DNA from: an uncultured Prevotella sp.
GTDB taxonomy: Bacteria > Bacteroidota > Bacteroidia > Bacteroidales > Bacteroidaceae
Length of the DNA: 64,000 bases
Direction of reading: 5' to 3'
Assembly: GCA_905234265.1 (NCBI GenBank)
Contig: CAJOHJ010000008.1
Coordinates: 1-64,000 of the forward strand
The translations under genes and the position numbers were made by a program. The notes beneath the pieces are model-generated. The model saw only the letters and a program-made list of their open reading frames with translations, made no database searches and was not told the origin of the DNA. Below are positions 1 to 8,274 of this stretch, piece after piece (positions within the stretch are counted from its first letter, which is position 1; the number at the start of each line of letters is the position of its first letter).

Positions 1-57
1 GCCCGCCTGCGCCGATGGTACTGCAATGCAATGTGGGAGAGTAGGAGGCCGCCGTCT
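1..57 (+). rRNA. rrf: 5S ribosomal RNA, 3' end (partial)
   Basis: The first bases contain the conserved 3' part of a bacterial 5S rRNA: GCCGATGGTACTGC, a short variable loop, then GTGGGAGAGTAGG, followed by the closing helix. The 5' part lies outside the window, so this is the end of a ribosomal RNA operon. The exact 3' end is uncertain by a few bases. A strong terminator follows within about 15 bases. Confidence 0.85.
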
Positions 58-67
58 TTATGACAGC

Positions 68-107
68 CGGGTCCTGTGGTCTTATGGCCGCGGGACCCGT
101 TTTTTTT
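68..107 (+). terminator. rRNA operon rho-independent terminator
   Basis: A 14-bp stem (CGGGTCC...GGGACCCG, with G-T wobbles in the upper half) closes on a TTAT loop at 82-85. An uninterrupted run of eight T follows at 100-107. It sits right after the 5S rRNA and fits an intrinsic terminator ending the rRNA operon. Confidence 0.9.
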
Positions 108-140
108 GTGTCTTGTTTTCTGTTTCCTCTTGTTTGCCAT

Positions 141-161
141 TTTTTTTATCTCTGTGAGATA
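141..161. repeat. Single 21-bp ATTATCTC-family unit
   Basis: One isolated unit (T-rich lead, then TATCTCTGTGAGATA) of the repeat family also present at 9672, 23648, 35560, 48527 and 63693. The unit contains the short dyad TATCTC-TGT-GAGATA. It lies in the 180-base gap between the rRNA terminator and the promoter of the next gene, which otherwise holds nothing recognisable. Confidence 0.6.
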
Positions 162-232
162 CCAGGCTAAACCGCTTGCGGTATCTTCTCTGGCTGATGA
201 TGCAGGGGCTGGAAAAGAGTTTTTTGATTTTT

Positions 233-264
233 TTTGGCTGTTTGCTCATAAATGCCTACCTTTG
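233..264 (+). promoter_or_regulatory. Bacteroidetes-type promoter of the rlmL gene
   Basis: A -33 TTTG (233-236) and a -7 element TACCTTTG (257-264) are separated by 20 bases, matching the Bacteroidetes primary-sigma consensus. The predicted transcription start is near 268, giving a leader of about 20 bases before the ATG at 290. Confidence 0.7.
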
Positions 265-289
265 CCACATATTTCATTAATGGATTTTG

Positions 290-1903
290 ATGACACAAGA
301 ATTTGAGATGATAGCCAAGACCTTCATGGGCTTGGAACAGGTGTTGGCTAAGGAACTTACGGAGTTGGGAGCAAACGATATTCAGGTTGGTCGCCGCATG
401 GTTTCTTTTACTGGCGACAAACGCATGATGTACAGTGCCAACTTCCATTTGCACACAGCCATTCGCATTCTGAAACCTATCAAGCACTTCAAGGCCCGGT
501 CGGCCGACGAGGTCTATGATGCAGTGAAAGGCATCGACTGGAGCAAGTATCTGTCGACCGACAAGACGTTCACCGTCGACTCAGTAGTGTTTTCCGACGA
601 CTTCAGGCATTCCAAGTTTGTGGCCTACAAGGTTAAGGACGCCATTGTCGACCAGTTCCGCGAACAGCACGGCACGCGGCCGAACATCAGCGTCACCAAT
701 CCCGACCTCCGCCTGCACATCCATGTTGCCGAGGACGACTGCACGCTCTGTCTCGACTCCAGCGGCGAGTCGCTGCACCGCCGCGGCTACCGTCAGGACA
801 CTGTGGATGCTCCGCTGAACGAGGTGCTGGCGGCAGGCATGATTCTGCTCACCGGGTGGCATGGCGAGTGCGACTTCATCGACCCCATGTGCGGCTCCGG
901 CACGCTGCTCGTGGAGGCTGCGCTCATTGCGCGCAACATGGCTCCGGGCCTTTTCCGCAAGGAGTATGCCTTTGAGAAGTGGAACGACTTCGACGCCGAC
1001 CTTCTTGACGATATTTACAACGACGACTCCCGTGAGCGTGAGTTTGACCACCACATCTACGGCTACGACATAGACGTGAAGGCTGTCAACACAGCCCGTC
1101 TGAACGCCCGTGCTGCGGGCCTTGCTGGCGACATCATCGTCCAGCAGGCTGACTTCCAGGACTTCCTGCAGCCTGCGGAGAAGAGCATCATGGTCACCAA
1201 TCCGCCTTACGGAGAGCGCATTTCCACGCCTAATTTGCTGGCTACCTATAAGATGATTGGCGAGCGTCTGAAGCACCAGTTTGAAGGCAACGATGCCTGG
1301 GTGCTCAGCTACCGTGAAGAGTGTTTCGAGCAGATAGGCCTGAAGCCCAGCATAAAGATTCCCCTCTTCAACGGCTCTCTGGAGTGCGAGTTCCGAAAGT
1401 ATCAGATGTTTGGCGGCAAGATGCGCGACTTCCGCTCCGACGGCGGTGTTGTGAAGACCGATGCCGACAAGCAGCTGATGGCCGAGCGTCGCCGCGTGCG
1501 CCAGAACCGCGAGTTTAACAAGCGTCTGGAAGAGCAGGAGGAAAACGCCAGTCAGGACATCCGCACGTTCCGCTTCCGCTCCTTGGAGGAAAAACGCCAG
1601 AGCCGCTTTGGTGGCAGGGACGGTGAACGCCGTGATGAAAAAGACTATGGCCGCCGCAACGACCGTGGTGAATATCGCGATGACCGTCGTGGCCGCCGCA
1701 GTGACCGTGACGAGCGTGGCTATGGCCGCGGATATGGCCGCAGGGATGACCGCCGCGACCGCGACGATCGCCGTGGCAACCGCAGTGACCGCCATGTCGA
1801 GAAGCGCTACAGCCGTCGCGACGACCGTGACTTCGGCAAGCGTGGCGGCGACAATAACAGGAAAGGTCCACGCCAATTCAGAAAACGCGACAATGAAGAC
1901 TAA
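290..1903 (+). CDS. rlmL: THUMP-domain class I rRNA methyltransferase (RlmL-like) with RD-rich tail
   Basis: Probable 23S rRNA guanine-N2 methyltransferase, matching the N-terminal half of E. coli RlmKL; the RlmK half is absent, as is usual in Bacteroidetes. A THUMP RNA-binding domain occupies roughly residues 50-155. The SAM-binding motif DPMCGSGT follows near residue 200, and the catalytic TNPPYGER motif near 303. From about residue 425 to the end the protein is a low-complexity Arg/Asp/Gly tail (RRDDR-type repeats), probably disordered and RNA-binding. ATG 290 is chosen over the in-frame TTG at 287. The stop overlaps the next gene by 11 bases, so the two are probably translationally coupled. 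The enzyme class is clear; the exact target nucleotide is inferred from homology. Confidence 0.88.
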   Translation: MTQEFEMIAKTFMGLEQVLAKELTELGANDIQVGRRMVSFTGDKRMMYSANFHLHTAIRILKPIKHFKARSADEVYDAVKGIDWSKYLSTDKTFTVDSVVFSDDFRHSKFVAYKVKDAIVDQFREQHGTRPNISVTNPDLRLHIHVAEDDCTLCLDSSGESLHRRGYRQDTVDAPLNEVLAAGMILLTGWHGECDFIDPMCGSGTLLVEAALIARNMAPGLFRKEYAFEKWNDFDADLLDDIYNDDSREREFDHHIYGYDIDVKAVNTARLNARAAGLAGDIIVQQADFQDFLQPAEKSIMVTNPPYGERISTPNLLATYKMIGERLKHQFEGNDAWVLSYREECFEQIGLKPSIKIPLFNGSLECEFRKYQMFGGKMRDFRSDGGVVKTDADKQLMAERRRVRQNREFNKRLEEQEENASQDIRTFRFRSLEEKRQSRFGGRDGERRDEKDYGRRNDRGEYRDDRRGRRSDRDERGYGRGYGRRDDRRDRDDRRGNRSDRHVEKRYSRRDDRDFGKRGGDNNRKGPRQFRKRDNED

Positions 1904-4094
1904 AACCGCAGCCCTGCTGACTGCAATGCTGTCAATACTCCCCGTAGCCATGAGCGCACAAGACAAGCTGTTCACGCTGGAGGACCTGAACTTCGGCGGC
2001 ACCAACTATCGCAAGCTGCTGCCAAAGAACATCTGGTGCGAATGGTGGGGCGACCAGCTGGTACACACCGCTGTCGAGGAGTGCAGTCTGGTTGATGGCA
2101 AGACGGGGCGTGAGACGCTGCTCTTTACACTCGACGACATCAACCGGTGGACAGGCAGCAGCCAAGACAAAAGCCGGTATGTGCACCACTTGCTGAATGC
2201 CACCTTCCCCTATGCTGACCAGCCGTTGGTGGCCGTGGGCAGCAGGAAGTCGTTTATGCTTGTCGACTTCAAGCGTCACGAAGTGGTCTGGCAGGACAGC
2301 GTCTCCAATCAGGAAAACGGCGACTGGAACAAGGTCTCAAGGGCTACGGCATACGTCCGCGACCATCAGCTCTTTGTGGCCGACAGTGACGGCCATGAGC
2401 GTCAGCTGACCACCGACGGCAGCCGCGAGATAGTCTATGGCCAGAGCGTACACCGCGACGAGTTCGGCATCACCAAAGGCACCTTCTGGAGTCCCGACGG
2501 ACAGCGGCTGGCATTCTACAGAATGGACCAGTCGATGGTTGCCGACTATCCGCAGGTCGACATCTTCCACCGCGAAGCCCTGCATGCCCCCGACAAATAC
2601 CCGATGGCCGGCGAGACGTCGCATGTCGTGACCGTAGGAGTCTACGACGTGCAGCGTGCCGCCACCGTCTACCTGAAGACACCTGCAGGCTCGCCGCTGG
2701 CAGACAGCGCACAGTCGTCGACACCGGTGTATTTCACCAATATAGCCTGGAGTCCCGACAACTCCACCGTTTACATCTTTGAGCTGAACCGCGACCAGAA
2801 CGACTGCCGCCTGGTGGCCTACGACGCCGTCAGCGGCGACCGCAAGGCAGAGCTTTACCGCGAGACCAGCGACAAGTACGTAGAGCCTCTGCACCCAATA
2901 GTCTTCCTGCCCTGGGACAGTTCTAAGTTCATCATGCAGAGCCAGCGCGACGGATATAACCACCTTTATCTGTATAGCGCTGACGGCCGCCTGCTGAAGC
3001 AGATTACTGCCGGGCAGTGGGTGGTCATGGAGCTGCTGGGCTTCAACAGCAAGACGAAGAGCGTCATCATTGCCTCCAACGAAGCCAGTCCCCTGCAGCG
3101 CAACATCTATTCCGTCAGCATTAGCAACGGGCGGCGCACACCACTTGACAACCGCCGCGGCGTACACAATGCCATGCTGTCGGCAACTGGCAGCTGGATG
3201 TTCGACAAATACTCTGAGCCGTCGGTGCCACGCTGTGCTACGCTAACCAGCACCCAGCACCCGTCGCCCATTACCCTGCTGGAAGCTGCCGACCCCTGGA
3301 GCGACTATCAGCAGCCCGTCTTTGAGAATGGAACTATAAAGGCTGCCGACGGCACTACCGACCTCTACTATCGCATGGTGAAGCCTCACGACTTCAGTCC
3401 GCACAAGAAATATCCGACAGTCGTCTACGTCTATGGCGGTTCGCACGCCCATCTCGTAGATGCCTCGTGGCACTGGAGCAGCCGCTCGTGGGAGACGTAC
3501 ATGGCACAGAAGGGATACATAGTCTTTGTGCTTGACAACCGCGGTTCCGAAAACCGCGGGCGCGATTTCGAACAGGCCACATTCCGGCAGCTGGGCCAGA
3601 CGGAAATGCAGGACCAGATGCGTGGCGTAGAGTTCCTGCGCTCACTGCCTTATGTCGACATGCAGCGCCTGGGAGTGCACGGATGGTCGTTCGGCGGATT
3701 TATGACTATCTCGCTGATGCTCAACTATCCCGATGTCTTCAAGGTGGGAGTCGCCGGAGGTCCCGTCATCGACTGGAAATGGTATGAGGTGATGTATGGC
3801 GAGCGATATATGGACACTCCTCAGCAGAACCCCGTGGGCTACGCCAAGAGCAGCCTCATTGACAAGGCCGGCAGGCTGAAAGGGCGCCTTCAGATAATTA
3901 CCGGATATAACGACCGTACCGTTGTGCCGCAGCACTGCCTGTCGTTCCTTGATGCATGCGTGAAGGCCGGCGCTCAGCCCGACTTCTACGCCTATCCCGG
4001 CGAAGAACACAACATGCGTGGACATGCCAGCGTGCATCTTCATGAGCGCATAACCCGATACTTCGACGACTATCTGAAAGGGAAAAGTGAATAG
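1893..4094 (+). CDS. S9 family dipeptidyl peptidase IV-like serine peptidase
   Basis: Exported prolyl dipeptidyl aminopeptidase. A cleavable signal peptide (about residues 1-21, ending MSAQ) leads a 733-residue protein. The N-terminal two thirds is a DPP4-type beta-propeller. The C-terminal alpha/beta-hydrolase domain carries the nucleophile motif GWSFGG near residue 598, the acid in GYNDRTV near 672 and the His in EEHN near 705. The reading frame is open 285 bases further upstream, through the RD-rich tail of rlmL, but the signal peptide fixes the start at 1893, overlapping rlmL by 11 bases. It likely trims X-Pro or X-Ala dipeptides in the periplasm, as in other protein-fermenting Bacteroidales. 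Its last codons and stop lie inside a dispersed 38-bp repeat. Confidence 0.9.
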   Translation: MKTKTAALLTAMLSILPVAMSAQDKLFTLEDLNFGGTNYRKLLPKNIWCEWWGDQLVHTAVEECSLVDGKTGRETLLFTLDDINRWTGSSQDKSRYVHHLLNATFPYADQPLVAVGSRKSFMLVDFKRHEVVWQDSVSNQENGDWNKVSRATAYVRDHQLFVADSDGHERQLTTDGSREIVYGQSVHRDEFGITKGTFWSPDGQRLAFYRMDQSMVADYPQVDIFHREALHAPDKYPMAGETSHVVTVGVYDVQRAATVYLKTPAGSPLADSAQSSTPVYFTNIAWSPDNSTVYIFELNRDQNDCRLVAYDAVSGDRKAELYRETSDKYVEPLHPIVFLPWDSSKFIMQSQRDGYNHLYLYSADGRLLKQITAGQWVVMELLGFNSKTKSVIIASNEASPLQRNIYSVSISNGRRTPLDNRRGVHNAMLSATGSWMFDKYSEPSVPRCATLTSTQHPSPITLLEAADPWSDYQQPVFENGTIKAADGTTDLYYRMVKPHDFSPHKKYPTVVYVYGGSHAHLVDASWHWSSRSWETYMAQKGYIVFVLDNRGSENRGRDFEQATFRQLGQTEMQDQMRGVEFLRSLPYVDMQRLGVHGWSFGGFMTISLMLNYPDVFKVGVAGGPVIDWKWYEVMYGERYMDTPQQNPVGYAKSSLIDKAGRLKGRLQIITGYNDRTVVPQHCLSFLDACVKAGAQPDFYAYPGEEHNMRGHASVHLHERITRYFDDYLKGKSE

Positions 4095-4119
4095 TGAAAA
4101 GTGAATAATTTGCTACCGC
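4082..4119 (+). repeat. Dispersed 38-bp repeat, copy 1
   Basis: GAAAAGTGAATAGTGAAAAG continued by GTGAATAATTTGCTACCGC; 37 of 38 bases match the copy at 31046-31083. The 5' half contains a 14-bp internal tandem (GTGAAAAGTGAATA). In this copy the repeat supplies the final residues and stop codon of the DPP4-like gene and fills the gap before serB. Confidence 0.85.
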
Positions 4120-4123
4120 AACA

Positions 4124-5353
4124 ATGAAAGCAGAACAAATACTGGTGCGCATCACTGGCCAGGACAGGCCGGGACTTACTGCCGGAATAATGTCTATCCT
4201 GGCACGCTACGATGCACAAATTCTGGACATCGGCCAGGCTGACATACACTCTACGCTGTCCTTGGGCATACTTATCCGCATGGACGAGATGAACTCAGGA
4301 CTGGCAATGAAGGAACTGCTCTTCAAGGCCACCGAGCTGGGAGTGAACATCGGCTTCTCGCCGATAGCCGACGACGAGTATGAAGACTGGGTGAACCATC
4401 AGGGCAAGAACCGCTACATTCTCATGGTCATGGGACGCCAGTTGGAAGCAGGCCAGATAGCTGCGGCCACGAAAGTCATTGCTGACCAGGGGCTGAACAT
4501 CGACTCCATCCTGCGACTGACGGGACGCAAGAGCATCAAGCAGCTCGACAAGCATACACGCGCCTGCATACAGTTCTCGCTGCGCGGCGAACCGCAGAAC
4601 AGGCAGGAACTGCAGGAAAAGCTGATGCGGCTGTCGCAGGAAATGGAAATCGATTTTTCCTTCCAGCGCGACGACATGTTCCGCCGCATGCGACGCCTGA
4701 TTTGCTTCGACATGGACTCTACGCTTATACAGACAGAGTGCATTGACGAGCTGGCAGAGCGCAATGGAGTGGGGGAACAGGTGAAGGCCATCACGGAGAG
4801 CGCAATGCGCGGCGAGATAGACTTCCGCGAGAGCTTCACACGCCGTGTGGCCCTGCTGAAAGGGCTGGACATCAGCGTCATGCAGGACATTGCCGAGCAT
4901 CTGCCAATCACAGAGGGCGTGGACAGGCTGATGTCCATCCTCAAGACCTGCGGCTACAAGATTGCCATTCTCTCCGGCGGATTTACATATTTCGGAGAAT
5001 ACCTGCAGCGCCGCTACGGCATCGACTACGTCTATGCCAACGAGCTGGAAGTCGGTGAAGACGGAAAGCTGACAGGACGCTATGTCGGCGACATCGTCGA
5101 CGGCAACCGCAAGGCAGAGCTGCTGAAGCTCATTGCGCAGGTGGAAAAGGTTAACCTCGCACAGACCATAGCCGTCGGCGACGGTGCCAACGACCTGCCG
5201 ATGATCAGCCAGGCCGGCCTTGGCATTGCCTTCCACGCCAAGCCGCGTGTAGTCGCCAACGCCAAGCAGTCGATAAATACCATCGGACTGGACGGCGTTC
5301 TCTATTTCCTTGGCTTTAAGGACTCCTATCTCGGTGAGCAGGGCAAGCTGTAA
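4124..5353 (+). CDS. serB: Phosphoserine phosphatase SerB with N-terminal ACT domains
   Basis: Last step of serine biosynthesis, O-phosphoserine to serine, in the cytoplasm. At 409 residues it is long for SerB: residues 1-180 form two ACT-like domains (IRITGQDRPGLTAGI at the start), likely sensing an amino acid. The HAD phosphatase follows, with motif I CFDMDSTL near 195, motif II in ILSGGFTYF near 285 and the Mg-binding motif VGDGANDLPM near 350. The ACT-ACT-HAD order is typical of Bacteroidetes and mycobacterial SerB. It lies 29 bases after the peptidase gene and may be cotranscribed with it. All catalytic residues are present. Confidence 0.95.
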   Translation: MKAEQILVRITGQDRPGLTAGIMSILARYDAQILDIGQADIHSTLSLGILIRMDEMNSGLAMKELLFKATELGVNIGFSPIADDEYEDWVNHQGKNRYILMVMGRQLEAGQIAAATKVIADQGLNIDSILRLTGRKSIKQLDKHTRACIQFSLRGEPQNRQELQEKLMRLSQEMEIDFSFQRDDMFRRMRRLICFDMDSTLIQTECIDELAERNGVGEQVKAITESAMRGEIDFRESFTRRVALLKGLDISVMQDIAEHLPITEGVDRLMSILKTCGYKIAILSGGFTYFGEYLQRRYGIDYVYANELEVGEDGKLTGRYVGDIVDGNRKAELLKLIAQVEKVNLAQTIAVGDGANDLPMISQAGLGIAFHAKPRVVANAKQSINTIGLDGVLYFLGFKDSYLGEQGKL

Positions 5354-5434
5354 AGGCTGAGTTTGTAAACTCCACCTGCCAAAATCGCCATCTTTCGACT
5401 GACTGTCAGCGTATTGCGTTGACATAAGTCAATA

Positions 5435-5469
5435 ATAGTGTAAATTTTACCTTTTAAAATTTGCACTAT
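5435..5469. promoter_or_regulatory. 15-bp AT-rich dyad overlapping a promoter
   Basis: ATAGTGTAAATTTTA (5435-5449) pairs with TAAAATTTGCACTAT (5455-5469), with one T-G wobble and a 5-base loop. Its right arm contains the -33 TTTG (5460-5463) of the promoter that follows. It could be an operator, or the terminator of the serB transcript, although the T-rich stretch after it is interrupted. Confidence 0.55.
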
Positions 5470-5491
5470 GTTGCTTTTGTGTTTACTTTTG
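5460..5491 (+). promoter_or_regulatory. Promoter of a candidate small RNA
   Basis: -33 TTTG (5460-5463) and -7 TACTTTTG (5484-5491) are separated by exactly 20 bases, a full Bacteroidetes consensus. No ORF follows within 280 bases, but a terminator hairpin does, at 5541-5577. Confidence 0.6.
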
Positions 5492-5494
5492 CCA

Positions 5495-5577
5495 GTGATT
5501 TGTTTTAGTAGATTAATTTTTTTGAGTAGTTTGAGAACGTAAGTCGGTCGCCGTGAGGCTGGTCGACTTTGCTTTTT
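5495..5577 (+). ncRNA. Candidate small RNA ending in a GTGA-loop hairpin
   Basis: The transcript expected from the promoter at 5460-5491 would run about 80 bases to a hairpin at 5541-5569. The stem begins AAGTCGGTC and ends GTCGACTT, with GCC/GGC closing a GTGA tetraloop and one bulge, and TGCTTTTTA follows. The first 45 bases are A/T-rich and single-stranded by eye. I do not recognise a known RNA family. It could instead be a prematurely terminated leader of pyrE, but pyrE appears to have its own promoter at 5665-5697. Confidence 0.45.
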
Positions 5578-5664
5578 ATAGGCGCATGCCTTTCCGTCTG
5601 CCAGAGGCGGCAAAGCGGTGTCGCCAGCCCGGTCTCTAAAGAAAACTTAATTTATTGACGTCTC

Positions 5665-5697
5665 TTGTCTGTAAGTCCTGTGTTTTTCGTAATTTTG
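5665..5697 (+). promoter_or_regulatory. Probable pyrE promoter
   Basis: -7 TAATTTTG (5690-5697), with a TTG at 5665-5667 spaced 22 bases upstream, slightly long. The predicted leader to the pyrE ATG is about 78 bases and contains CTCTGGCAGACGG (5717-5729), a perfect 13-base complement of 5594-5606. Confidence 0.5.
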
Positions 5698-5778
5698 CAA
5701 AATATGCAGTGCCTCGCTCTGGCAGACGGCATAAGAGCAGCACTTTGCAGCAGAAAACGACACACATTATTATATAAT

Positions 5779-6408
5779 ATGGAAATCAAGAAACAATTTG
5801 CACAGAAGCTGATGGATATCAAGGCCATCAAGCTGCAGCCCAGTGAGCCTTTTACATGGGCGTCAGGCTGGAAGTCGCCTATTTACACCGACAATCGCAA
5901 GACGCTTGGCGACCCGCGTGTTCGCTCGTTTGTGAAGTTGGAATTGTGCCATCTCATACAGAAGAACTTCCCCGAGGCTGAGGCTGTGGCCGGTGTTGCC
6001 ACTGGTGCCATTGCGCAGGGTGCGCTTGTTGCCGAGCAGTTGCAGCTGCCATACGCCTATGTGCGCCCGAAACCCAAAGACCACGGCATGGGCAATCAGG
6101 TTGAAGGCGAACTGCAGAAGGGCGCAAAGGTTGTCGTCGTTGAAGACCTTATTTCCACCGGCGGCTCCAGCCTTAAGGCCGTTGCAGCCCTCAGAGAGTA
6201 TGGCGTCGAGGTCATCGGCATGGTGGCATCGTTCACCTATGGCTTCCCCGTTGCCGACGAGGCATTCCGTGAAGCAGGTGTCAGGCTGCTGACGCTCAGC
6301 GACTACAATGCCGTGTTGGAACAGGCTTCTGAGACAGGCTATATCAAGGCTAAGGAAATGGAAGTCCTGAAGGAGTGGCGCAAGAATCCAAGTAAGTGGA
6401 ATATATAA
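5779..6408 (+). CDS. pyrE: Orotate phosphoribosyltransferase
   Basis: Transfers the phosphoribosyl group of PRPP to orotate to give OMP in de novo pyrimidine synthesis. The 209-residue protein carries the substrate segment SGWKSPIYTDNR near residue 30 and the PRPP-binding motif VVVVEDLISTGGS near residues 118-130. The frame is open upstream to 5665, but the conserved N-terminus MEIKKQFAQKLMDI and the promoter position place the start at 5779. It is followed after 18 bases by the SRPBCC gene, a common Bacteroidales arrangement with argH downstream. Confidence 0.95.
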   Translation: MEIKKQFAQKLMDIKAIKLQPSEPFTWASGWKSPIYTDNRKTLGDPRVRSFVKLELCHLIQKNFPEAEAVAGVATGAIAQGALVAEQLQLPYAYVRPKPKDHGMGNQVEGELQKGAKVVVVEDLISTGGSSLKAVAALREYGVEVIGMVASFTYGFPVADEAFREAGVRLLTLSDYNAVLEQASETGYIKAKEMEVLKEWRKNPSKWNI

Positions 6409-6426
6409 TTTAGCAAAACTTCACGA

Positions 6427-6840
6427 ATGACAAAGTTTGAAAGCAGCGTAAAGCAGATACCCTATCCCGTGGAGGATGTGTATCGCAATATTAGTGATTT
6501 GTCAAATCTGGAGCGTGTCCGCGACCGCGTGCCGGAGGACAAGGTTAAGGACTTTGCCTTCGACAGCGACTCGGTGAGCCTTAGCGTTGCCCCTGTCGGG
6601 CAGCTGAAGCTCCGCATCTGCGACCGCGAAGAAAACAAATGCGTGAAATTTGAGGCCGAGCAGTCGCCGCTGCCGTTCAATGTGTGGGTGCAGGTGTTGC
6701 CTGTCAGCGAGACGGAGAGCAAGATGAAGGTTACCGTCAAGGCCGACATCCCCTTCATGCTGAAGGGTATGGTCAGCGGTCCGCTGCAGGACGGCGTTGA
6801 GAAGATTGCCGACGCGCTGTCGCAGATTCCGTATGTATAA
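6427..6840 (+). CDS. SRPBCC-fold (START/Bet v1-like) protein
   Basis: A 137-residue protein starting MTKFESSVKQIPYPVEDVYRNISDLSNLERV, the usual opening beta-strand and helices of the SRPBCC/polyketide-cyclase-like ligand-binding fold. It ends in the long C-terminal helix (GPLQDGVEKIADALSQIPY). No signal peptide is present, so it is cytoplasmic. It is conserved between pyrE and argH in many Bacteroidales, and the ligand is unknown. It is probably cotranscribed with pyrE, given the 18-base gap. Confidence 0.8.
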   Translation: MTKFESSVKQIPYPVEDVYRNISDLSNLERVRDRVPEDKVKDFAFDSDSVSLSVAPVGQLKLRICDREENKCVKFEAEQSPLPFNVWVQVLPVSETESKMKVTVKADIPFMLKGMVSGPLQDGVEKIADALSQIPYV

Positions 6841-6933
6841 ATTTAGCACCGACTACAGTACTGGCATGACAGAAGCCACATCACATTGTTTATTGTCGAA
6901 ACAGTCCTGTAGCCCGTGCAAAAACTAACAGTT

Positions 6934-8271
6934 ATGGCAAACAAACTCTGGGAAAAGAATTTTGAGGTGAATGCGGAGATAGAGCGCTTCACAGTGGGCC
7001 GCGACCGTGAGATGGATTTGTATCTTGCCAAGTACGACGTCCTTGGCTCGATGGCACACATCACCATGTTGGAGAGCATCGGCCTGATAGGCAGCGACGA
7101 GCTGCCGTTGCTGCTGACAGAGCTGAAGAACATCTACAAGGTGGCCGAGCGCGGTGAATTCCAGATTGAGGACGGCGTTGAGGATGTCCATTCGCAGGTG
7201 GAGCTGATGCTTACCCGTAAGCTTGGCGACATGGGCAAGAAGATACACAGCGGCCGCTCACGCAACGACCAGGTGCTGGTCGACTTGAAGCTTTTCACAC
7301 GCCATGAGCTGATGGAGATTGCCGATAGCGTCAAGGTGCTGTTCGACGAGCTGATCCAGAAGTCTAACCAGTATAAGGACGTGCTGATGCCAGGCTACAC
7401 CCACTTGCAGGTGGCTATGCCCAGCAGCTTTGGCCTTTGGTTTGGCGCATACGCTGAAAGCCTTGCCGACGACATGCTGTTCCTGCAGGCTGCCTACAAG
7501 ATGACCAACCGCAATCCGCTTGGCTCCGCCGCCGGCTATGGCTCCAGTTTTCCGCTGAACCGCCAGATGACCACCGACCTGCTGGGCTTCGACACTATGG
7601 ACTACAATGTGGTCTATGCCCAGATGGGGCGTGGCAAGACGGAGCGCAACGTAGGCTTTGCCATAGCCACCATTGCCGGCACGCTGGCAAAGCTGGCCTT
7701 CGACGCCTGCCTGTTCAACTCGCAGAACTTCTCGTTCGTCAAGCTGCCGAAGGAGTGTACCACCGGTTCGAGCATCATGCCGCACAAGAAGAATCCCGAC
7801 GTATTCGAGCTTATCCGTGCCAAGTGCAACAAGCTGCAGGCCCTGCCACAGCAGGTGACGCTCATCATGAACAATCTGCCAGTGGGCTACTTCCGCGACC
7901 TGCAGATCATCAAGGAAGTCTTCCTGCCTGCATTCGGCGAGCTGCAGGACTGCCTGCAGATGGCCGCCTACATCATTAACAAGATAGAGGTGCGCGACGA
8001 CATCCTTGACAACCCGATGTACGACCTGATGTTCTCCGTCGAAGAGGTCAACCGCCTTGTCGCTGCCGGCATGCCCTTCCGCGATGCCTACAAGAAGGTG
8101 GGCCTTGACATCGAGGCCGGCACGTTCCGCCCCGACAAGAACATCCATCACACCCATGAGGGCAGCATCGGCAACTTGTGCAACGACCGCATAGAGGCCC
8201 TGATGCAGCAGACGCTCGACGGCTTTGACTTCAACAGGGTCGTTGAGGCCGAGAAGAAACTCCTTAAATAA
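6934..8271 (+). CDS. argH: Argininosuccinate lyase
   Basis: Cleaves argininosuccinate into arginine and fumarate. The 445-residue protein has the fumarase/aspartase superfamily signature GSSIMPHKKNPD near residues 279-290, and HSGRSRNDQV and PGYTHLQ in the N-terminal half. ATG 6934 (MANKLWEKNFEVNAEIERF) is preferred to an in-frame GTG at 6916 because family members start here. A lipoprotein gene follows 3 bases after the stop. Confidence 0.95.
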   Translation: MANKLWEKNFEVNAEIERFTVGRDREMDLYLAKYDVLGSMAHITMLESIGLIGSDELPLLLTELKNIYKVAERGEFQIEDGVEDVHSQVELMLTRKLGDMGKKIHSGRSRNDQVLVDLKLFTRHELMEIADSVKVLFDELIQKSNQYKDVLMPGYTHLQVAMPSSFGLWFGAYAESLADDMLFLQAAYKMTNRNPLGSAAGYGSSFPLNRQMTTDLLGFDTMDYNVVYAQMGRGKTERNVGFAIATIAGTLAKLAFDACLFNSQNFSFVKLPKECTTGSSIMPHKKNPDVFELIRAKCNKLQALPQQVTLIMNNLPVGYFRDLQIIKEVFLPAFGELQDCLQMAAYIINKIEVRDDILDNPMYDLMFSVEEVNRLVAAGMPFRDAYKKVGLDIEAGTFRPDKNIHHTHEGSIGNLCNDRIEALMQQTLDGFDFNRVVEAEKKLLK

Positions 8272-8274
8272 GAA

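Noticed and set aside
1608..1892. Upstream extension of the DPP4-like gene
   Set aside because: It lies within the low-complexity tail of rlmL, and the signal peptide at 1893 defines the real start.
581..2005. Long minus-strand open frame opposite rlmL
   Set aside because: Val/Ala-rich, without recognisable domains; it exists because the RD-rich plus-strand codons leave the other frame open. The rlmL motifs are clear on the plus strand.
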